From an uncultured Blautia sp. (GTDB lineage Bacteria; Bacillota; Clostridia; Lachnospirales; Lachnospiraceae): a DNA stretch of 64,000 nucleotides. The translations under genes and the position numbers were made by a program. Positions 25,155-35,292 of the stretch are shown here, in pieces. The notes under the pieces are model-generated. The model searched no databases, was not told the DNA's origin, and saw only the letters and a list, made by a program, of their open reading frames with translations. The stretch covers positions 1-64,000 of the forward strand of contig URVB01000008.1 in the NCBI GenBank assembly GCA_900551075.1. Reading direction: 5' to 3'. The first letter of the stretch is position 1. Each line of letters opens with the position of its first letter.

Positions 25155-25320
25155 AAGTTATCTCCTTTCTCTAACACTCATTATATCCCTTCCAGCTTAT
25201 TATGGAATATAAATTTGAAAAAAAGATTAAAATATTCGTGTAAATGTTATGAAATTAATTGCAAAAAATATTTAGCACGAAAACAGAAACGGAAACACGA
25301 AATTATTAACACCTGTTTTG

Positions 25321-25337
25321 AGAAGCGTTTCTATAAT
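25321..25337 (+). promoter_or_regulatory. GH2 operon promoter region
   Basis: TATAAT at 25332-25337 directly follows AGAAGCGTTTCT (25321-25332), an imperfect CG-centred palindrome of the LacI/CcpA type that misses the cre consensus at several positions. No -35 box is evident, suggesting activation by the divergent AraC regulator. Confidence 0.35.
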
Positions 25338-25394
25338 CGAATTAAAGAATTAAACAAAGAAATGGAAAGAAAGCGCTGAAAATAAGGAGTAGTT

Positions 25395-27680
25395 ATGCGA
25401 ACAAAGACATTATTTAACAAGGACTGGAAATTTGTGAAATATGCAGAGAATGCGGCTGATGCACAGGCTGCAGCGGGAGAGGCTGTCACACTTCCACACA
25501 CATGGAATGCCGTGGATGGTCAGGACGGAGGAAATGATTATTACCGGGGTATCTGCTGGTACACAAAGAAATTTGCAAAACCGGAAATGACAGCAGACGA
25601 AGAGGTATGGCTGGAATTTGAAGGCGTGGCAATGAGTACAGAGGTGTACTTAAACGGAGAGAGGCTTGCTCATCACGAGGGCGGATATTCCACCTTCCGC
25701 GTGAATCTGACAGACCATCTGCAGGATGAAAATGAATTGGCTGTCTCAGCAGATAACGGAGATAACGACAGAGTTTACCCGCAGAAGGCAGATTTCACAT
25801 TTTATGGTGGGATTTACAGAAATGTACATCTGCTTGTTGTACCGAAGGCACATTTCAGTCTCGGATATGAAGGCGGAACAGGTCTGAAAGTAACACCTGT
25901 TGTTTCACTTGGAAATGAAAAAAAACCAGCCAGCGCAGTGGTAACGGTGGAAGCCTGGGCAGAAGGAACAGAAAATGCCGCATATTATATGGAAGTAATG
26001 ATAGATGGGCTGCGTCAGAGAGCGCCAATTACAGACGGATATGCAAAAATAGAATTTAAGCTTGCACAGGCACATCTCTGGGACGGATTGAAGGATCCTT
26101 ACCTTTACACAGCAGAAGCAATACTGACTGATGCAGAGGGAAAGGAAGTCGATGCTGTGTCCGCAAGATTCGGATGCCGAACGATGGAGTTCAACCCGGA
26201 GAAAGGATTCTTTCTGAATGGAAAATCTTATCCCCTGCGCGGAGTATCCCGCCATCAGGACCGTGCGGGTGTGGGAAATGCACTGACACCGGAAATGCAT
26301 GAAGAAGATTTAAAGCTTATCCGTGAGATCGGGGCAAATACAATTCGCCTTGCACATTATCAGCATGCCCAGTATTTCTATGATCTGTGTGATGAGCAGG
26401 GAATGATCCTGTGGGCTGAGATTCCATATATCACACTGCATATGCAAAATGGAAGAGCGAACACTCTGAGCCAGATGACAGAGCTGATCATTCAGAATTA
26501 CAATCATCCATCGATTGTCTGCTGGGGACTTTCTAATGAAATCTCTGCAAGCGGCGGAGTAACCGATGATCTGATGGACAATCACAGAGAATTAAATGAT
26601 CTGTGTCATAAGCTGGATACCACGAGACCGACAACGATGGCTCATGTATTTATGCTTGAGACAGACAGTGAACTGCTGACGATTCCGGATATCGGAAGCT
26701 ATAACCTGTACTTCGGATGGTATCTCGGAGAATTGGAACAGAATGACCGCTTCTTTGATGAATATCATAAAACATACCCGGATCGTGTGATCGGATTCTC
26801 CGAATACGGAGCAGATGCCAATCCGGCATATCATACGACGGCACCTTGTCAGGGAGATTATACAGAAACTTATCAGACCGTTTACCATGAGCATATGATC
26901 CAGATGATTGAAGAACGGCCATATCTGTGGGCTACTCATGTTTGGAATATGTTTGATTTCGGTGCAGACGGAAGAGACGAAGGGGGGAAGAACGGACAGA
27001 ATCAGAAAGGCCTTGTGACGATTGACCGGAAGCTGAAAAAGGATGCCTTCTATATCTATAAGGCACATTGGGGCGAGGAACCGTTTGTACACATTTGCGG
27101 AAGACGTTATGCAGACCGCACGGAAGAAATAACAGAGGTAAAAGTGTACAGCAATCAGCCGGAAGTAAGTTTATATGTAGACGGTGAACTGAAGGAGACA
27201 CAGAGCGGAAGCTATATCTTCCGATTTATGGTACCGATCAGCGGAGAACATGAAATCACAGCAAAATCAGAAAATGCGGAAGGAGTTTGCAGCGACTGTA
27301 TTACCGTAAAAAAAGTAACAGAGCCAAATCCGGCATACAACTCCGGAAAAGGCGGACAGGTCGTCAACTGGTTCGATAAAGAAGACTTTAAACCGGGTTA
27401 CTTCTCTATCAGAGATACCATGGCGGCAATCGGCAGCCACCCGCAGGCAGGACAGATTCTTGCACAGATGCAGGCAATGACGGCAGAAGGAGCAAAGCGT
27501 CATGGAGATGTGGCGGAGAGTGTAAAAGATAACCCTGCATTGAAGAAGATGATGGCCACGATGAGTATGGAAAGTCTGTTGAAGCAGGCAGGAGACATGG
27601 TGACACCGGAGCAGGTGAAAGCGCTCAATGCAGCACTGCAGCAGATTAAGAAACAGGAAGAAAGAGGGACAAAAGAATGA
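25395..27680 (+). CDS. GH2 beta-galactosidase/beta-glucuronidase-type enzyme
   Basis: A 761-residue retaining glycosidase. Domains in order: jelly-roll (FNKDWKF, VTLPHTWN), immunoglobulin-like, TIM barrel, then a beta domain and a helical C-terminal tail (about 665-757). Catalytic residues are E382 in CWGLSNEIS and E470 in IGFSEYGAD. N536-Q-K538-G539 matches the N-x-K-G motif known from beta-glucuronidases, but related beta-galactosidases can show a similar sequence, so specificity is open. There is no signal peptide. AAGGAGTAGTT precedes the ATG. Its stop overlaps the symporter start (ATGA), giving a coupled enzyme-transporter pair. Confidence 0.9.
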   Translation: MRTKTLFNKDWKFVKYAENAADAQAAAGEAVTLPHTWNAVDGQDGGNDYYRGICWYTKKFAKPEMTADEEVWLEFEGVAMSTEVYLNGERLAHHEGGYSTFRVNLTDHLQDENELAVSADNGDNDRVYPQKADFTFYGGIYRNVHLLVVPKAHFSLGYEGGTGLKVTPVVSLGNEKKPASAVVTVEAWAEGTENAAYYMEVMIDGLRQRAPITDGYAKIEFKLAQAHLWDGLKDPYLYTAEAILTDAEGKEVDAVSARFGCRTMEFNPEKGFFLNGKSYPLRGVSRHQDRAGVGNALTPEMHEEDLKLIREIGANTIRLAHYQHAQYFYDLCDEQGMILWAEIPYITLHMQNGRANTLSQMTELIIQNYNHPSIVCWGLSNEISASGGVTDDLMDNHRELNDLCHKLDTTRPTTMAHVFMLETDSELLTIPDIGSYNLYFGWYLGELEQNDRFFDEYHKTYPDRVIGFSEYGADANPAYHTTAPCQGDYTETYQTVYHEHMIQMIEERPYLWATHVWNMFDFGADGRDEGGKNGQNQKGLVTIDRKLKKDAFYIYKAHWGEEPFVHICGRRYADRTEEITEVKVYSNQPEVSLYVDGELKETQSGSYIFRFMVPISGEHEITAKSENAEGVCSDCITVKKVTEPNPAYNSGKGGQVVNWFDKEDFKPGYFSIRDTMAAIGSHPQAGQILAQMQAMTAEGAKRHGDVAESVKDNPALKKMMATMSMESLLKQAGDMVTPEQVKALNAALQQIKKQEERGTKE

Positions 27681-29170
27681 GCGAAAAGAAGAAAAAATTA
27701 ACGCAGAGTGAAATCGACGGTGTACAGTATCGCCGTGCAAAGATGTGGCAGGTGTTATGTTACGCATGCAACGCACTAATCGGAATGAGTGTATATCAGT
27801 TGATTGGTATGGCAAGTTATGCCGCAAGTCTCGGATTTGGAATTGCAACGGCTGTCGTAGGAGTGATTCTGACATGTACACGTATTTTGGATGGAATCAC
27901 AGATCCGATGCTGGCATTTGTGTACGATCGTGTAAACACAAAGTTTGGTAAAATTCGTGTATTAATGGTAGTGGGCTGGGGAACTGAAGCAATTGCATTG
28001 ATGGGCATGTTTGGCTGGCTGACTGGTAAGTTTACCGGAGTTGCAGGCATCGTTGTATTCACATTACTTTATGTTATCTATGTTATTGGATACACAATTG
28101 CGAATATGACAGCACAGACCATTCCCGCACTGATCAGTAATGATCCAAAACAGCGTCCGACAATCGGTGTTTGGGTGACTGCACTGAATTACCTGATTCC
28201 AATGATATTGACAATTGTATTTAATGTAGTTCTTCTTCCAAAGTTTGGTGGAACCTATAATCTCGAATTCCTTTCAGCGGTATGTAAGGTAGTTATCATC
28301 ATTTCCTTTATTGGACTGTTCTTTGTATGTCTCGGAGTAAGTGAATATGATAAACCGGAAAACTTCGAGGGATTGAATGTGAAAAAAAAGCCTCTGAAAG
28401 TAAAAGATATGGTTGCTGTTCTGAAAGAAAACAAACCTCTGCAGTGTTATGTAGCAGCCGTTGCATCTGATAAGCTGGCACAGGTAACTGCCTCACAGGC
28501 AGTCATTACAACGATGATGGGCGGAATTATTATCGGAAATATGGGCCTGTCTTCTATTTTGGGAATGATTTCCATGCTCCCATCTATTATTTTCGCAGTT
28601 TTCGGTGCAAGATATGCAGGAAAGCACGGCAGTCAGGAGGCAATTACCACATGGACAAAGGTATGTATCGTTCTTGGCGTTATCTCAATTGTATTTTTTA
28701 TTGTAGTAGATCCAAGTAAAATCGGAGTAATGTTCAGTTCAAGTATGATTGCTTACGTCGTATTGACATTATTATTAAATGGGGCAAAGATGTGCGTAAC
28801 AACAGCGAATACTTCATTTATGGCAGATATTATCGACTATGAGCTGGACAGAACAGGAAAATATGTTCCGGCAGTTGTAGCAGGTACATACAGCTTTTTG
28901 GATAAAATCATCAGTTCTTTCGGAGCATTGATTGCATCCGGTTCCGTAGCATTGATCGGATACACATCAACGATGCCGCAGCCGGGGGATCCTTGCACAA
29001 CAGGCGTGTTGGTGCTGACCATCGGTCTTACCTATGCGCTTCCGATGATTGGATGGCTCTGCACGTTGGTTGCTATGAAATTCTGCCACCTTAATCGTGA
29101 AGAAATGGTGGCGGTTCAGAAGCGTATTGCGGATAAGAAAGAGGCTCTGAAACAGCAGAAGGCTCAGTAA
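27677..29170 (+). CDS. GPH family sugar:cation symporter
   Basis: A 497-residue transporter of the glycoside-pentoside-hexuronide family (MFS_2), with about 12 hydrophobic segments. The family motif appears as ILDGITDPMLAFVYDRVNTKFGKIR in the second/third helix loop. It is translationally coupled to the GH2 gene by a 4-base overlap, so it most likely imports the GH2 substrate using a Na+ or H+ gradient. A paralog is at 36000-37385. The C-terminus is a Lys/Gln-rich cytoplasmic tail. Confidence 0.92.
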   Translation: MSEKKKKLTQSEIDGVQYRRAKMWQVLCYACNALIGMSVYQLIGMASYAASLGFGIATAVVGVILTCTRILDGITDPMLAFVYDRVNTKFGKIRVLMVVGWGTEAIALMGMFGWLTGKFTGVAGIVVFTLLYVIYVIGYTIANMTAQTIPALISNDPKQRPTIGVWVTALNYLIPMILTIVFNVVLLPKFGGTYNLEFLSAVCKVVIIISFIGLFFVCLGVSEYDKPENFEGLNVKKKPLKVKDMVAVLKENKPLQCYVAAVASDKLAQVTASQAVITTMMGGIIIGNMGLSSILGMISMLPSIIFAVFGARYAGKHGSQEAITTWTKVCIVLGVISIVFFIVVDPSKIGVMFSSSMIAYVVLTLLLNGAKMCVTTANTSFMADIIDYELDRTGKYVPAVVAGTYSFLDKIISSFGALIASGSVALIGYTSTMPQPGDPCTTGVLVLTIGLTYALPMIGWLCTLVAMKFCHLNREEMVAVQKRIADKKEALKQQKAQ

Positions 29171-29188
29171 TAGTAGAAAAGTAAAAGA

Positions 29189-29222
29189 TTACAGTTTGGC
29201 GGTGGCTGAACTGTAATTTTTA
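29189..29222 (+). terminator. terminator after the GPH symporter
   Basis: TTACAGTT (29189-29196) pairs perfectly with AACTGTAA (29209-29216) and leads into TTTTTT. It lies only 25 bases before the GH43 gene, so it may act as a partial terminator that lowers GH43 expression. Confidence 0.65.
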
Positions 29223-29246
29223 CAATAAGAAAAAGGAGCAGAAATT

Positions 29247-31040
29247 ATGAAGTATTTTTGTAATCCGGTAAACATCAATTACCGCTATCAGTTCAACATG
29301 GATCCGAGAGAGCGGCAGCTGAAAATTGCCCGTGAGGCAGCAGATCCGTCTATGATTTATTTCAAGGGAAAATATTATATCTTCGCATCGATGAATCTAA
29401 GTGTCTGGGTGTCGGAAGATATGGCGAACTGGGAGAGTCATCGTCTGCCGGTGAACCTTCCATTATATGATTACGCACCGGATGCGCGGGTGATGGGAGA
29501 GTATGTGTACTTCAGTGCATCGAGACGTGGTGAAGTTTGTAATTTCTACCGTACGAAAGATATCCTGAACGGGGAGTACGAAGAGATTCCGGGCACGTTT
29601 GATTTCTGGGATCCGAATCTGTTCGTGGATGATGACGGAAGAGTTTATTTCTATTGGGGATGTTCGAATACAACACCACTCTGGGGCGTGGAGATGGATC
29701 CAGAGACAATGCAGCCGCTGGGAGAAAGACAGGTTATGATTGAAGGCGATGCATTTACAAAAGGATTTGAGCGTGTAGGGGAGGATCACTGTGACTGGCC
29801 GCTTTCTGACGAAGAGATAGAGATGCGTTTTCAGGGATTCTTAAAAATGCAGAATCAGACAGAGGAGCAGTTACCGAAGGATCTGGTTCCGCTGATCAAA
29901 GGGATGGTCAGTCAGAAGCCGTATATTGAAGGCGCATGGATGGATAAGTTTGACGGAAAGTATTATTTGCAGTATGCATGTCCGGGAACACAGTATAATA
30001 CATACGCAGACGGCGTGTATATCGGAGACAGTCCACTGGGGCCATTCACACTTGCACAGAACAATCCATATTCCTATAAGCCAGGCGGTTTCCTTCCAGG
30101 AGCGGGACATGGTTCTACGATGGAAGATCAGGCTGGAAACCTGTGGCACACTTCGACAATGCGAATCAGTGTGAACCATCAGTTCGAACGCCGTGTCGGT
30201 ATCTGGCAGGCAGGGATGGATGCAGATGGAGAATTGTTCTGCAATCAGCGGTATGGTGACTGGCCGATGGAAGTGACAGGAGGGATGCAGAATCCGTGGG
30301 AAAATCCAAAATGGTATCTCTTAAGCTACGGAAAAGAAATGACGGCATCTTCCAGTGAGGAGGGAAAAGGACCGGAAAAGGCAGCCGATGAGAATGTACA
30401 GACATGGTGGAGAGCAGCGTCTGAGAAATCAGGTGAATGGCTGGAGATAGATCTTGGCAGAGCATATGATGTCCGCGCAGTGCAGATTAATTTTGCTGAT
30501 GATAAGATTGATATTCCGGTTCCGGGAGAAATCAAAGGTACACAGACACAGCCGAGATATATTGAAGAGAATGATTATGCGACACGCTGGATTCTCGAAG
30601 GTTCTGTGGATGGTGAGCATTATGACGTACTGGAAGATAAATCGCAGTCGAAGACAGACCTGCCTCATGACCTGGTAGTGCTGGAAGAGGGAAAACAGAT
30701 CCGCTATGTGAAACTGACGATTCTGGAGATTCCATATGATCAGAAACCGTGCATCTCCGGTCTTCGTGTGTTTGGTATCGGAGATGGAGAGAAACCGGAG
30801 GTGCCGGAATTTGAAGCTGTCCGTGAAGGTGACGTAGATATGAACGTGTCCATCCAGGAAAACGGAGCTATGGGATACAACATCCTCTGGGGATATGCAC
30901 CGGAAAAACTATACCACAGCTATATGGTATTCGGTGACAGACAGAGAGTCGGAGCGCTTGTAAAAGGACAGGAGTACTGGGTAAGAGTGGATGCATTTAA
31001 TGAGAATGGAATTACGGAAGGTACTGTGATAAAATTATAG
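29247..31040 (+). CDS. GH43 glycosidase with C-terminal F5/8-type binding domain
   Basis: A 597-residue protein. Residues about 1-360 form a five-bladed propeller: the catalytic base region is ADPSMIYF (D33), with FWDPNLFVDDDGRVYFYWG and a second acidic site near KPYIEGAWM, as in GH43. Residues about 365-510 form an F5/8 type C (CBM32-like) module (WWRAASEKSGEWLEIDLG), followed by a fibronectin-like end. No signal peptide is present. Activity could be arabinofuranosidase, xylosidase or exo-galactosidase. AAGGAGCAG precedes the ATG. Confidence 0.88.
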   Translation: MKYFCNPVNINYRYQFNMDPRERQLKIAREAADPSMIYFKGKYYIFASMNLSVWVSEDMANWESHRLPVNLPLYDYAPDARVMGEYVYFSASRRGEVCNFYRTKDILNGEYEEIPGTFDFWDPNLFVDDDGRVYFYWGCSNTTPLWGVEMDPETMQPLGERQVMIEGDAFTKGFERVGEDHCDWPLSDEEIEMRFQGFLKMQNQTEEQLPKDLVPLIKGMVSQKPYIEGAWMDKFDGKYYLQYACPGTQYNTYADGVYIGDSPLGPFTLAQNNPYSYKPGGFLPGAGHGSTMEDQAGNLWHTSTMRISVNHQFERRVGIWQAGMDADGELFCNQRYGDWPMEVTGGMQNPWENPKWYLLSYGKEMTASSSEEGKGPEKAADENVQTWWRAASEKSGEWLEIDLGRAYDVRAVQINFADDKIDIPVPGEIKGTQTQPRYIEENDYATRWILEGSVDGEHYDVLEDKSQSKTDLPHDLVVLEEGKQIRYVKLTILEIPYDQKPCISGLRVFGIGDGEKPEVPEFEAVREGDVDMNVSIQENGAMGYNILWGYAPEKLYHSYMVFGDRQRVGALVKGQEYWVRVDAFNENGITEGTVIKL

Positions 31041-31097
31041 AAGGAGAATATCCAAAAATCAGTATGTAGTACAGGAAAATGCAAGGAGGATTATGCA

Positions 31098-33710
31098 ATG
31101 CCAAAATTATTTGCAGCAAGAAATTCAGAAATCAGTTCCCGGGAGAAGAGAAATATGGAGCGTGCAAGGAAGGTTGCATCGCAGGGAATGGTTTTATTGG
31201 AAAACAATGGAGCACTTCCGATTGACAAATCCGTCAAAACAATTGCACTGTTTGGCAACGGAGCAAGAAGAACTATCAAAGGAGGAACCGGTTCAGGAGA
31301 TGTCAACAGCCGTTTTGTGGTCAATGTGGAACAGGGATTGGAAAATGCCGGGTTTGAACTGACAACGAAAGCATGGCTGGATGCATATGACATACAGGTA
31401 GAAACTGCCCATATTGGGTATTTTGGGGAATTACAGCAGGAAATGACCGCAAAAGGAATGGCTGCTGCTATGAAAATATTCACAGAACCGTTTGTGGAAC
31501 CGGCTGTTTCCGAAGTGAGTCAGGAAGAAATCGAAGCGACAAAAGCAGATTTTGGCATCTATGTGCTCTCACGTAATTCCGGAGAGGGAAAAGACAGAAC
31601 TCCGGGTGCGGGAGATTATGAGCTGAGCGACACAGAAAAAGCTGCCATTGAAAAGCTGGCAGAAGTTTATGGGAATCTCATTGTTGTGTTGAATGTAGGC
31701 GGTGTCATCGATACGAAATTCTTACGCGAACAGGATGGAATCGGTGCGGTTCTGCTGATGAGTCAGGCGGGGAATATCGGAGGAGATGCTCTGGCAGACG
31801 TTCTGACAGGCAAAGTGACACCGAGTGGCCATCTGGCAGTAACATGGGCAGAGCATTATGAAGACTATCCAAATGCTCAGACATTCAGTCATATGAACGG
31901 GGATATCCATGATGAATATTATGAAGAGGGAATCTATGTCGGATACCGTTATTTCGATACGTTTGATGTGACTCCGGCATATCCGTTTGGATATGGAAAA
32001 TCCTACACAGAATTTGACGTAAAGATAGAAGAAGTAACTGCAGATGCGAAGAACATTTCCGTAAAGGTAATTGTGATAAATACTGGTGATACATACAGCG
32101 GAAAAGAAGTGGTGCAGGTATACTATTCCGCTCCGGCAGGAAATATTGAAAAGCCATATCAGGAACTGGCTGCTTATGCGAAGACAAAGGAACTGGCTCC
32201 GGGGGAAAGTGAAGAACTTATTATCACATATCCGGTTGAAAGTATGGCGTCTTATGATGCAAAGAGAGCCTCTTATGTGATGGAAGCAGGAAACTATTAT
32301 GTCAGAGTTGGTGTGAACTCCAGAGCAACGAAGATTGCAGCCGCAATCATGCTGGATCAGGAGGCTGTGACAGAAGTGCTGTCTAACCGGCTTATATTAG
32401 ATTGTGAGATGAAAGAATTATCAGCAGCAGGTGTAGCTCCATATGGTTATTCAGAGGAAGAGGCGGAAAAAGAGCAGGCTTGTAAATTGTATATCACTTC
32501 ATCTGATATCGAAACAAAGACTGTGACTTATGGGGAAAATAATTCAGAAATTGTTGCAATCTCTTCGGATAAGAAGATTACAATGCAGGATGTTATGACA
32601 GGTCAGGCTTCATTAGATGATCTGGTTGGTCAGATGACAATTCCTGAAATGGCAGAATTGTGTGTCGGCACATCCAGAGGACAGATGGGCGGAGATACCG
32701 CAATCATCGGCAATGCATCTGCAGTTGTTCCGGGAGCTGCGGGAGATACAACTTCTTTGATGATTGAAGACAGAGATATTCGCAATATGGTACTGGCGGA
32801 CGGACCGGCAGGACTTCGGCTGTCCAGAATATTTAAAGCGGATGCAGACGGAAATGTGATTCCGGGAACAAGTGACGCACCGATTCCGGGAATGGATCTG
32901 CTGATGAAGGGAGCACCAAAGCCAGAGATTCCAGAAGGTGCAATTGATTATTATCAGTATTGTACAGCCATTCCGATTGCCACACTGCTTGCGCAGACAT
33001 GGGACGTGGATGCAATCAGAGAATGTGGAGATATTGTCGGGGAAGAGATGGAAGAATTCGGTGTGACACTGTGGCTGGCACCGGGCATGAACATTCACAG
33101 AAATCCGCTGTGCGGACGTAACTTCGAATACTATTCCGAGGATCCGCTTGTTGCAGGAAAATGCGCTGCGGCTGATACCATGGGTGTACAGCAGCATGCC
33201 GGAGCCGGAACGACAATCAAACATTTCGCACTGAATAATCAGGAAGATAACCGTATGCATACCAATGCACACGTAAGTGAGCGTACAGCACGTGAGATTT
33301 ACCTGAAAGGATTCGAGATCGCAGTAAAAGAAGCAAAACCGATGTCCATTATGACTTCCTACAATCTGATCAACGGAATTCATGCTGCAAATAATAAAGA
33401 TTTGCTGACAGCCATTACGAGAAATGAATGGGGATTCGAAGGAATTGTGATGACAGACTGGGGTACAACCGGTGGTATGGAGATGAATCAGGGAATGGAA
33501 TTCAAGTATGGATGCTCCAGTGCCGCAGGATGTATCAAGGCAGGAAATGATCTGACCATGCCTGGAAAGCAGGAGGATGTCGATGAGATTATTGCATCGG
33601 TGGGAGCCAAAGAAGGCGATGTGGTCTGCCCGATCACACTTGCTGATCTGCAGGCTTGTGCAAAGAGAATGTTGAATACAATTATGAAGAGCTCAGTGCG
33701 AAGTTTATGA
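31098..33710 (+). CDS. GH3 beta-glycosidase, circularly permuted domain order
   Basis: An 870-residue GH3 enzyme in which the C-terminal alpha/beta sandwich comes first (residues about 20-310; VASQGMVLLENNGALP, then PFGYGKSYTEF), the fibronectin-like domain second (EVVQVYYSAP), and the TIM barrel last (about 510-860; LADGPAGLRL, KHFALNNQED, nucleophile D787 in GIVMTDWG). This reversed order is known in some rumen and gut Firmicute beta-glucosidases. AAGGAGGATTATGCA precedes ATG 31098. It is cytoplasmic by absence of a signal peptide and ends before a perfect terminator. Confidence 0.9.
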   Translation: MPKLFAARNSEISSREKRNMERARKVASQGMVLLENNGALPIDKSVKTIALFGNGARRTIKGGTGSGDVNSRFVVNVEQGLENAGFELTTKAWLDAYDIQVETAHIGYFGELQQEMTAKGMAAAMKIFTEPFVEPAVSEVSQEEIEATKADFGIYVLSRNSGEGKDRTPGAGDYELSDTEKAAIEKLAEVYGNLIVVLNVGGVIDTKFLREQDGIGAVLLMSQAGNIGGDALADVLTGKVTPSGHLAVTWAEHYEDYPNAQTFSHMNGDIHDEYYEEGIYVGYRYFDTFDVTPAYPFGYGKSYTEFDVKIEEVTADAKNISVKVIVINTGDTYSGKEVVQVYYSAPAGNIEKPYQELAAYAKTKELAPGESEELIITYPVESMASYDAKRASYVMEAGNYYVRVGVNSRATKIAAAIMLDQEAVTEVLSNRLILDCEMKELSAAGVAPYGYSEEEAEKEQACKLYITSSDIETKTVTYGENNSEIVAISSDKKITMQDVMTGQASLDDLVGQMTIPEMAELCVGTSRGQMGGDTAIIGNASAVVPGAAGDTTSLMIEDRDIRNMVLADGPAGLRLSRIFKADADGNVIPGTSDAPIPGMDLLMKGAPKPEIPEGAIDYYQYCTAIPIATLLAQTWDVDAIRECGDIVGEEMEEFGVTLWLAPGMNIHRNPLCGRNFEYYSEDPLVAGKCAAADTMGVQQHAGAGTTIKHFALNNQEDNRMHTNAHVSERTAREIYLKGFEIAVKEAKPMSIMTSYNLINGIHAANNKDLLTAITRNEWGFEGIVMTDWGTTGGMEMNQGMEFKYGCSSAAGCIKAGNDLTMPGKQEDVDEIIASVGAKEGDVVCPITLADLQACAKRMLNTIMKSSVRSL

Positions 33711-33756
33711 ATAACTATGTTGTAAAGTAAGAATGGACAGCATTGAGAGTAGAAAC

Positions 33757-33805
33757 AAAAAGATACCGTTCAGCGAGGCTTTGGTCTCGGAACGGTATCT
33801 TTTTT
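33757..33805 (+). terminator. strong bidirectional terminator after GH3
   Basis: AAAAAGATACCGTTC (33757-33771) pairs perfectly with GAACGGTATCTTTTT (33790-33804), giving poly-A and poly-T flanks usable from both strands. Confidence 0.85.
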
Positions 33806-34372
33806 ATATCTCTTTCATCTGCCCCGTAAAATTGTCTGCTACGTCTTTGGGAAAATTCTTCTTCATATCAGATAACTGGCGAAATGCATTCAGAGGATTC
33901 GGAACCCAGACGGGAGATTCGGTTGCCGTATATGATATTTTTCGGAAATCCTGCCATTAGAAAGACATGCATTTTTAAAAACCGTGCGATGTGTTTAGAG
34001 AAATATCCCTGCGGCTGCTGGAGGCTTTCAGGATGTTTGTCCTGCATTCGTTTCTGACAGCCCGGGCAGGTTTGCCATGCACTCTTTGGTGTCTCATCGC
34101 CTCCAATATGAAAATACCGTCCCGCAAAGAGCTCTAGCAAATCATTCAGTAAGGTTTCCAGAAAAGTAAATGTTTTTTCCTTGCCGGGATAGAGAATATC
34201 CGGGTAAATCCCGGCTTTTGTAGCTACTTCCAATTTCGTGTCATTACAGATGTATTGTGGGTAAGCGGCAAGAATGGCGATTACATGCTCCGGAATATCA
34301 ATCTCCGGAACAATCTCAATGCCGAGGTCTGAGCAGAAGGATACAATCTCTTTTACATCTTCGCGTGTATGG
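33804..34372 (-). pseudogene. fragment of a GH20 beta-hexosaminidase
   Basis: The minus strand from about 34372 to 33950 reads as the middle of a GH20 barrel: IVPEIDIPEHVIA, then FAGRYFHIGGDETPK with the catalytic D-E pair, then PQGYFSKHIARFL. Both the N-terminal domain and the barrel end are missing. The frame then loses resemblance; a final piece in another frame (NPLNAFRQLSDMKKNFPKDV, stop at 33804-33806) is unassigned. At the high end it abuts a GH78 fragment on the other strand. Confidence 0.75.
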
Positions 34373-35019
34373 ATGGCTCCATGCCGTCAGAATTGATGGG
34401 AGAATATGTACTTCCGATTTATTTTGACCTCGTTCCGGAACATATGAAAGAAACGTTTGTAAAGAATCTTGTGAAGAGTATTGAGGAGAATGACGGTTGT
34501 CTGGACACCGGATTTTTAGGAACCCCGTTTTTGATGGATGCATTATGCAAGATAAACCGGCAGGATCTTGCCTATCAAATTCTATGGCAGGACAAAGCGC
34601 CGTCATGGCTTTATGAAGTAGACCATGGCGCAACGACAATCTGGGAAAGCTGGTACGGATATGATGACAACGGCAATCCGGGTCATCTTAGCTTCAACCA
34701 TTATTCCTTCGGGGCGATTGATGACTGGATGTTCCGGTATATCGGTGGAATTGATACAGATCAGGCAGGGTTTAAACATCTGATCATCCGTCCTCATGTG
34801 GATTCAGAGATTACCTCCTGCAGCCGCAGTTACGAGACGCCATATGGTAAAGTATCCTGCGCATGGGAGAAGACACATAGATTTACAATGGATGTGACGA
34901 TTCCATGTAATACGACAGCAGAGGTAGTGCTGCCGGATGGAAGTGCCTATAATGTAGGAAGCGGAACATATCATTACGAGTGTGATACCCTGCCCGGCAG
35001 CAGATATCTTCCACAGTAA
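34369..35019 (+). pseudogene. C-terminal fragment of a GH78 alpha-L-rhamnosidase
   Basis: About 205 residues matching the end of GH78 proteins: LDTGFLGTPFLMDAL, GATTIWESWYG, SFNHYSFGAIDDW and the terminal beta domain (IPCNTTAEVVLPDG). The whole N-terminal two thirds, including the DCP signature, is missing. The final ten codons run into the adjoining AraC fragment. It resembles the intact GH78 genes at 15652 and 45322. Confidence 0.8.
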
Positions 35020-35225
35020 ATGTGGTTGATTTTACAAGTTCGAAAGCATGGGTCATTCGAACCTGCTGAATATATTTCTTGAACTGTAGTGGAAGGATAG
35101 GTGTATTTAATATATTGGCAAATATCCTGTGCCATGGCACGGTGCAGATCGGGTTTATCTGCGGATGCGGAGACCATCCGGTATTTTTTCGTTAGCAGAT
35201 TAATAATCCCAGACAAAGAGACCTG
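34983..35225 (-). pseudogene. fragment of an AraC-type regulator
   Basis: Read on the minus strand, two overlapping frames together give AraC DNA-binding-domain sequence: DLHRAMAQDICQYIKYTYP, then after a frameshift KKYIQQVRMTHAFELVKST and FTVEDICCRAGYH, where it breaks off into the GH78 fragment. No sensory domain is nearby. Confidence 0.65.
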
Positions 35226-35292
35226 TTCGGAGTCAGTTGCTTTACCATCAAGCGAAGTGAACTTGATGTATAAAGACTGGCTCCTTTTTTGA

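Noticed and set aside
25274..25303. Tandem-looking GAAAC repeats upstream of the GH2 operon (CGAAAACA, GAAACG, GAAACA, CGAAAT)
   Set aside because: The units vary in length and the area is A-rich, so a chance origin is likely; not enough to call an operator.
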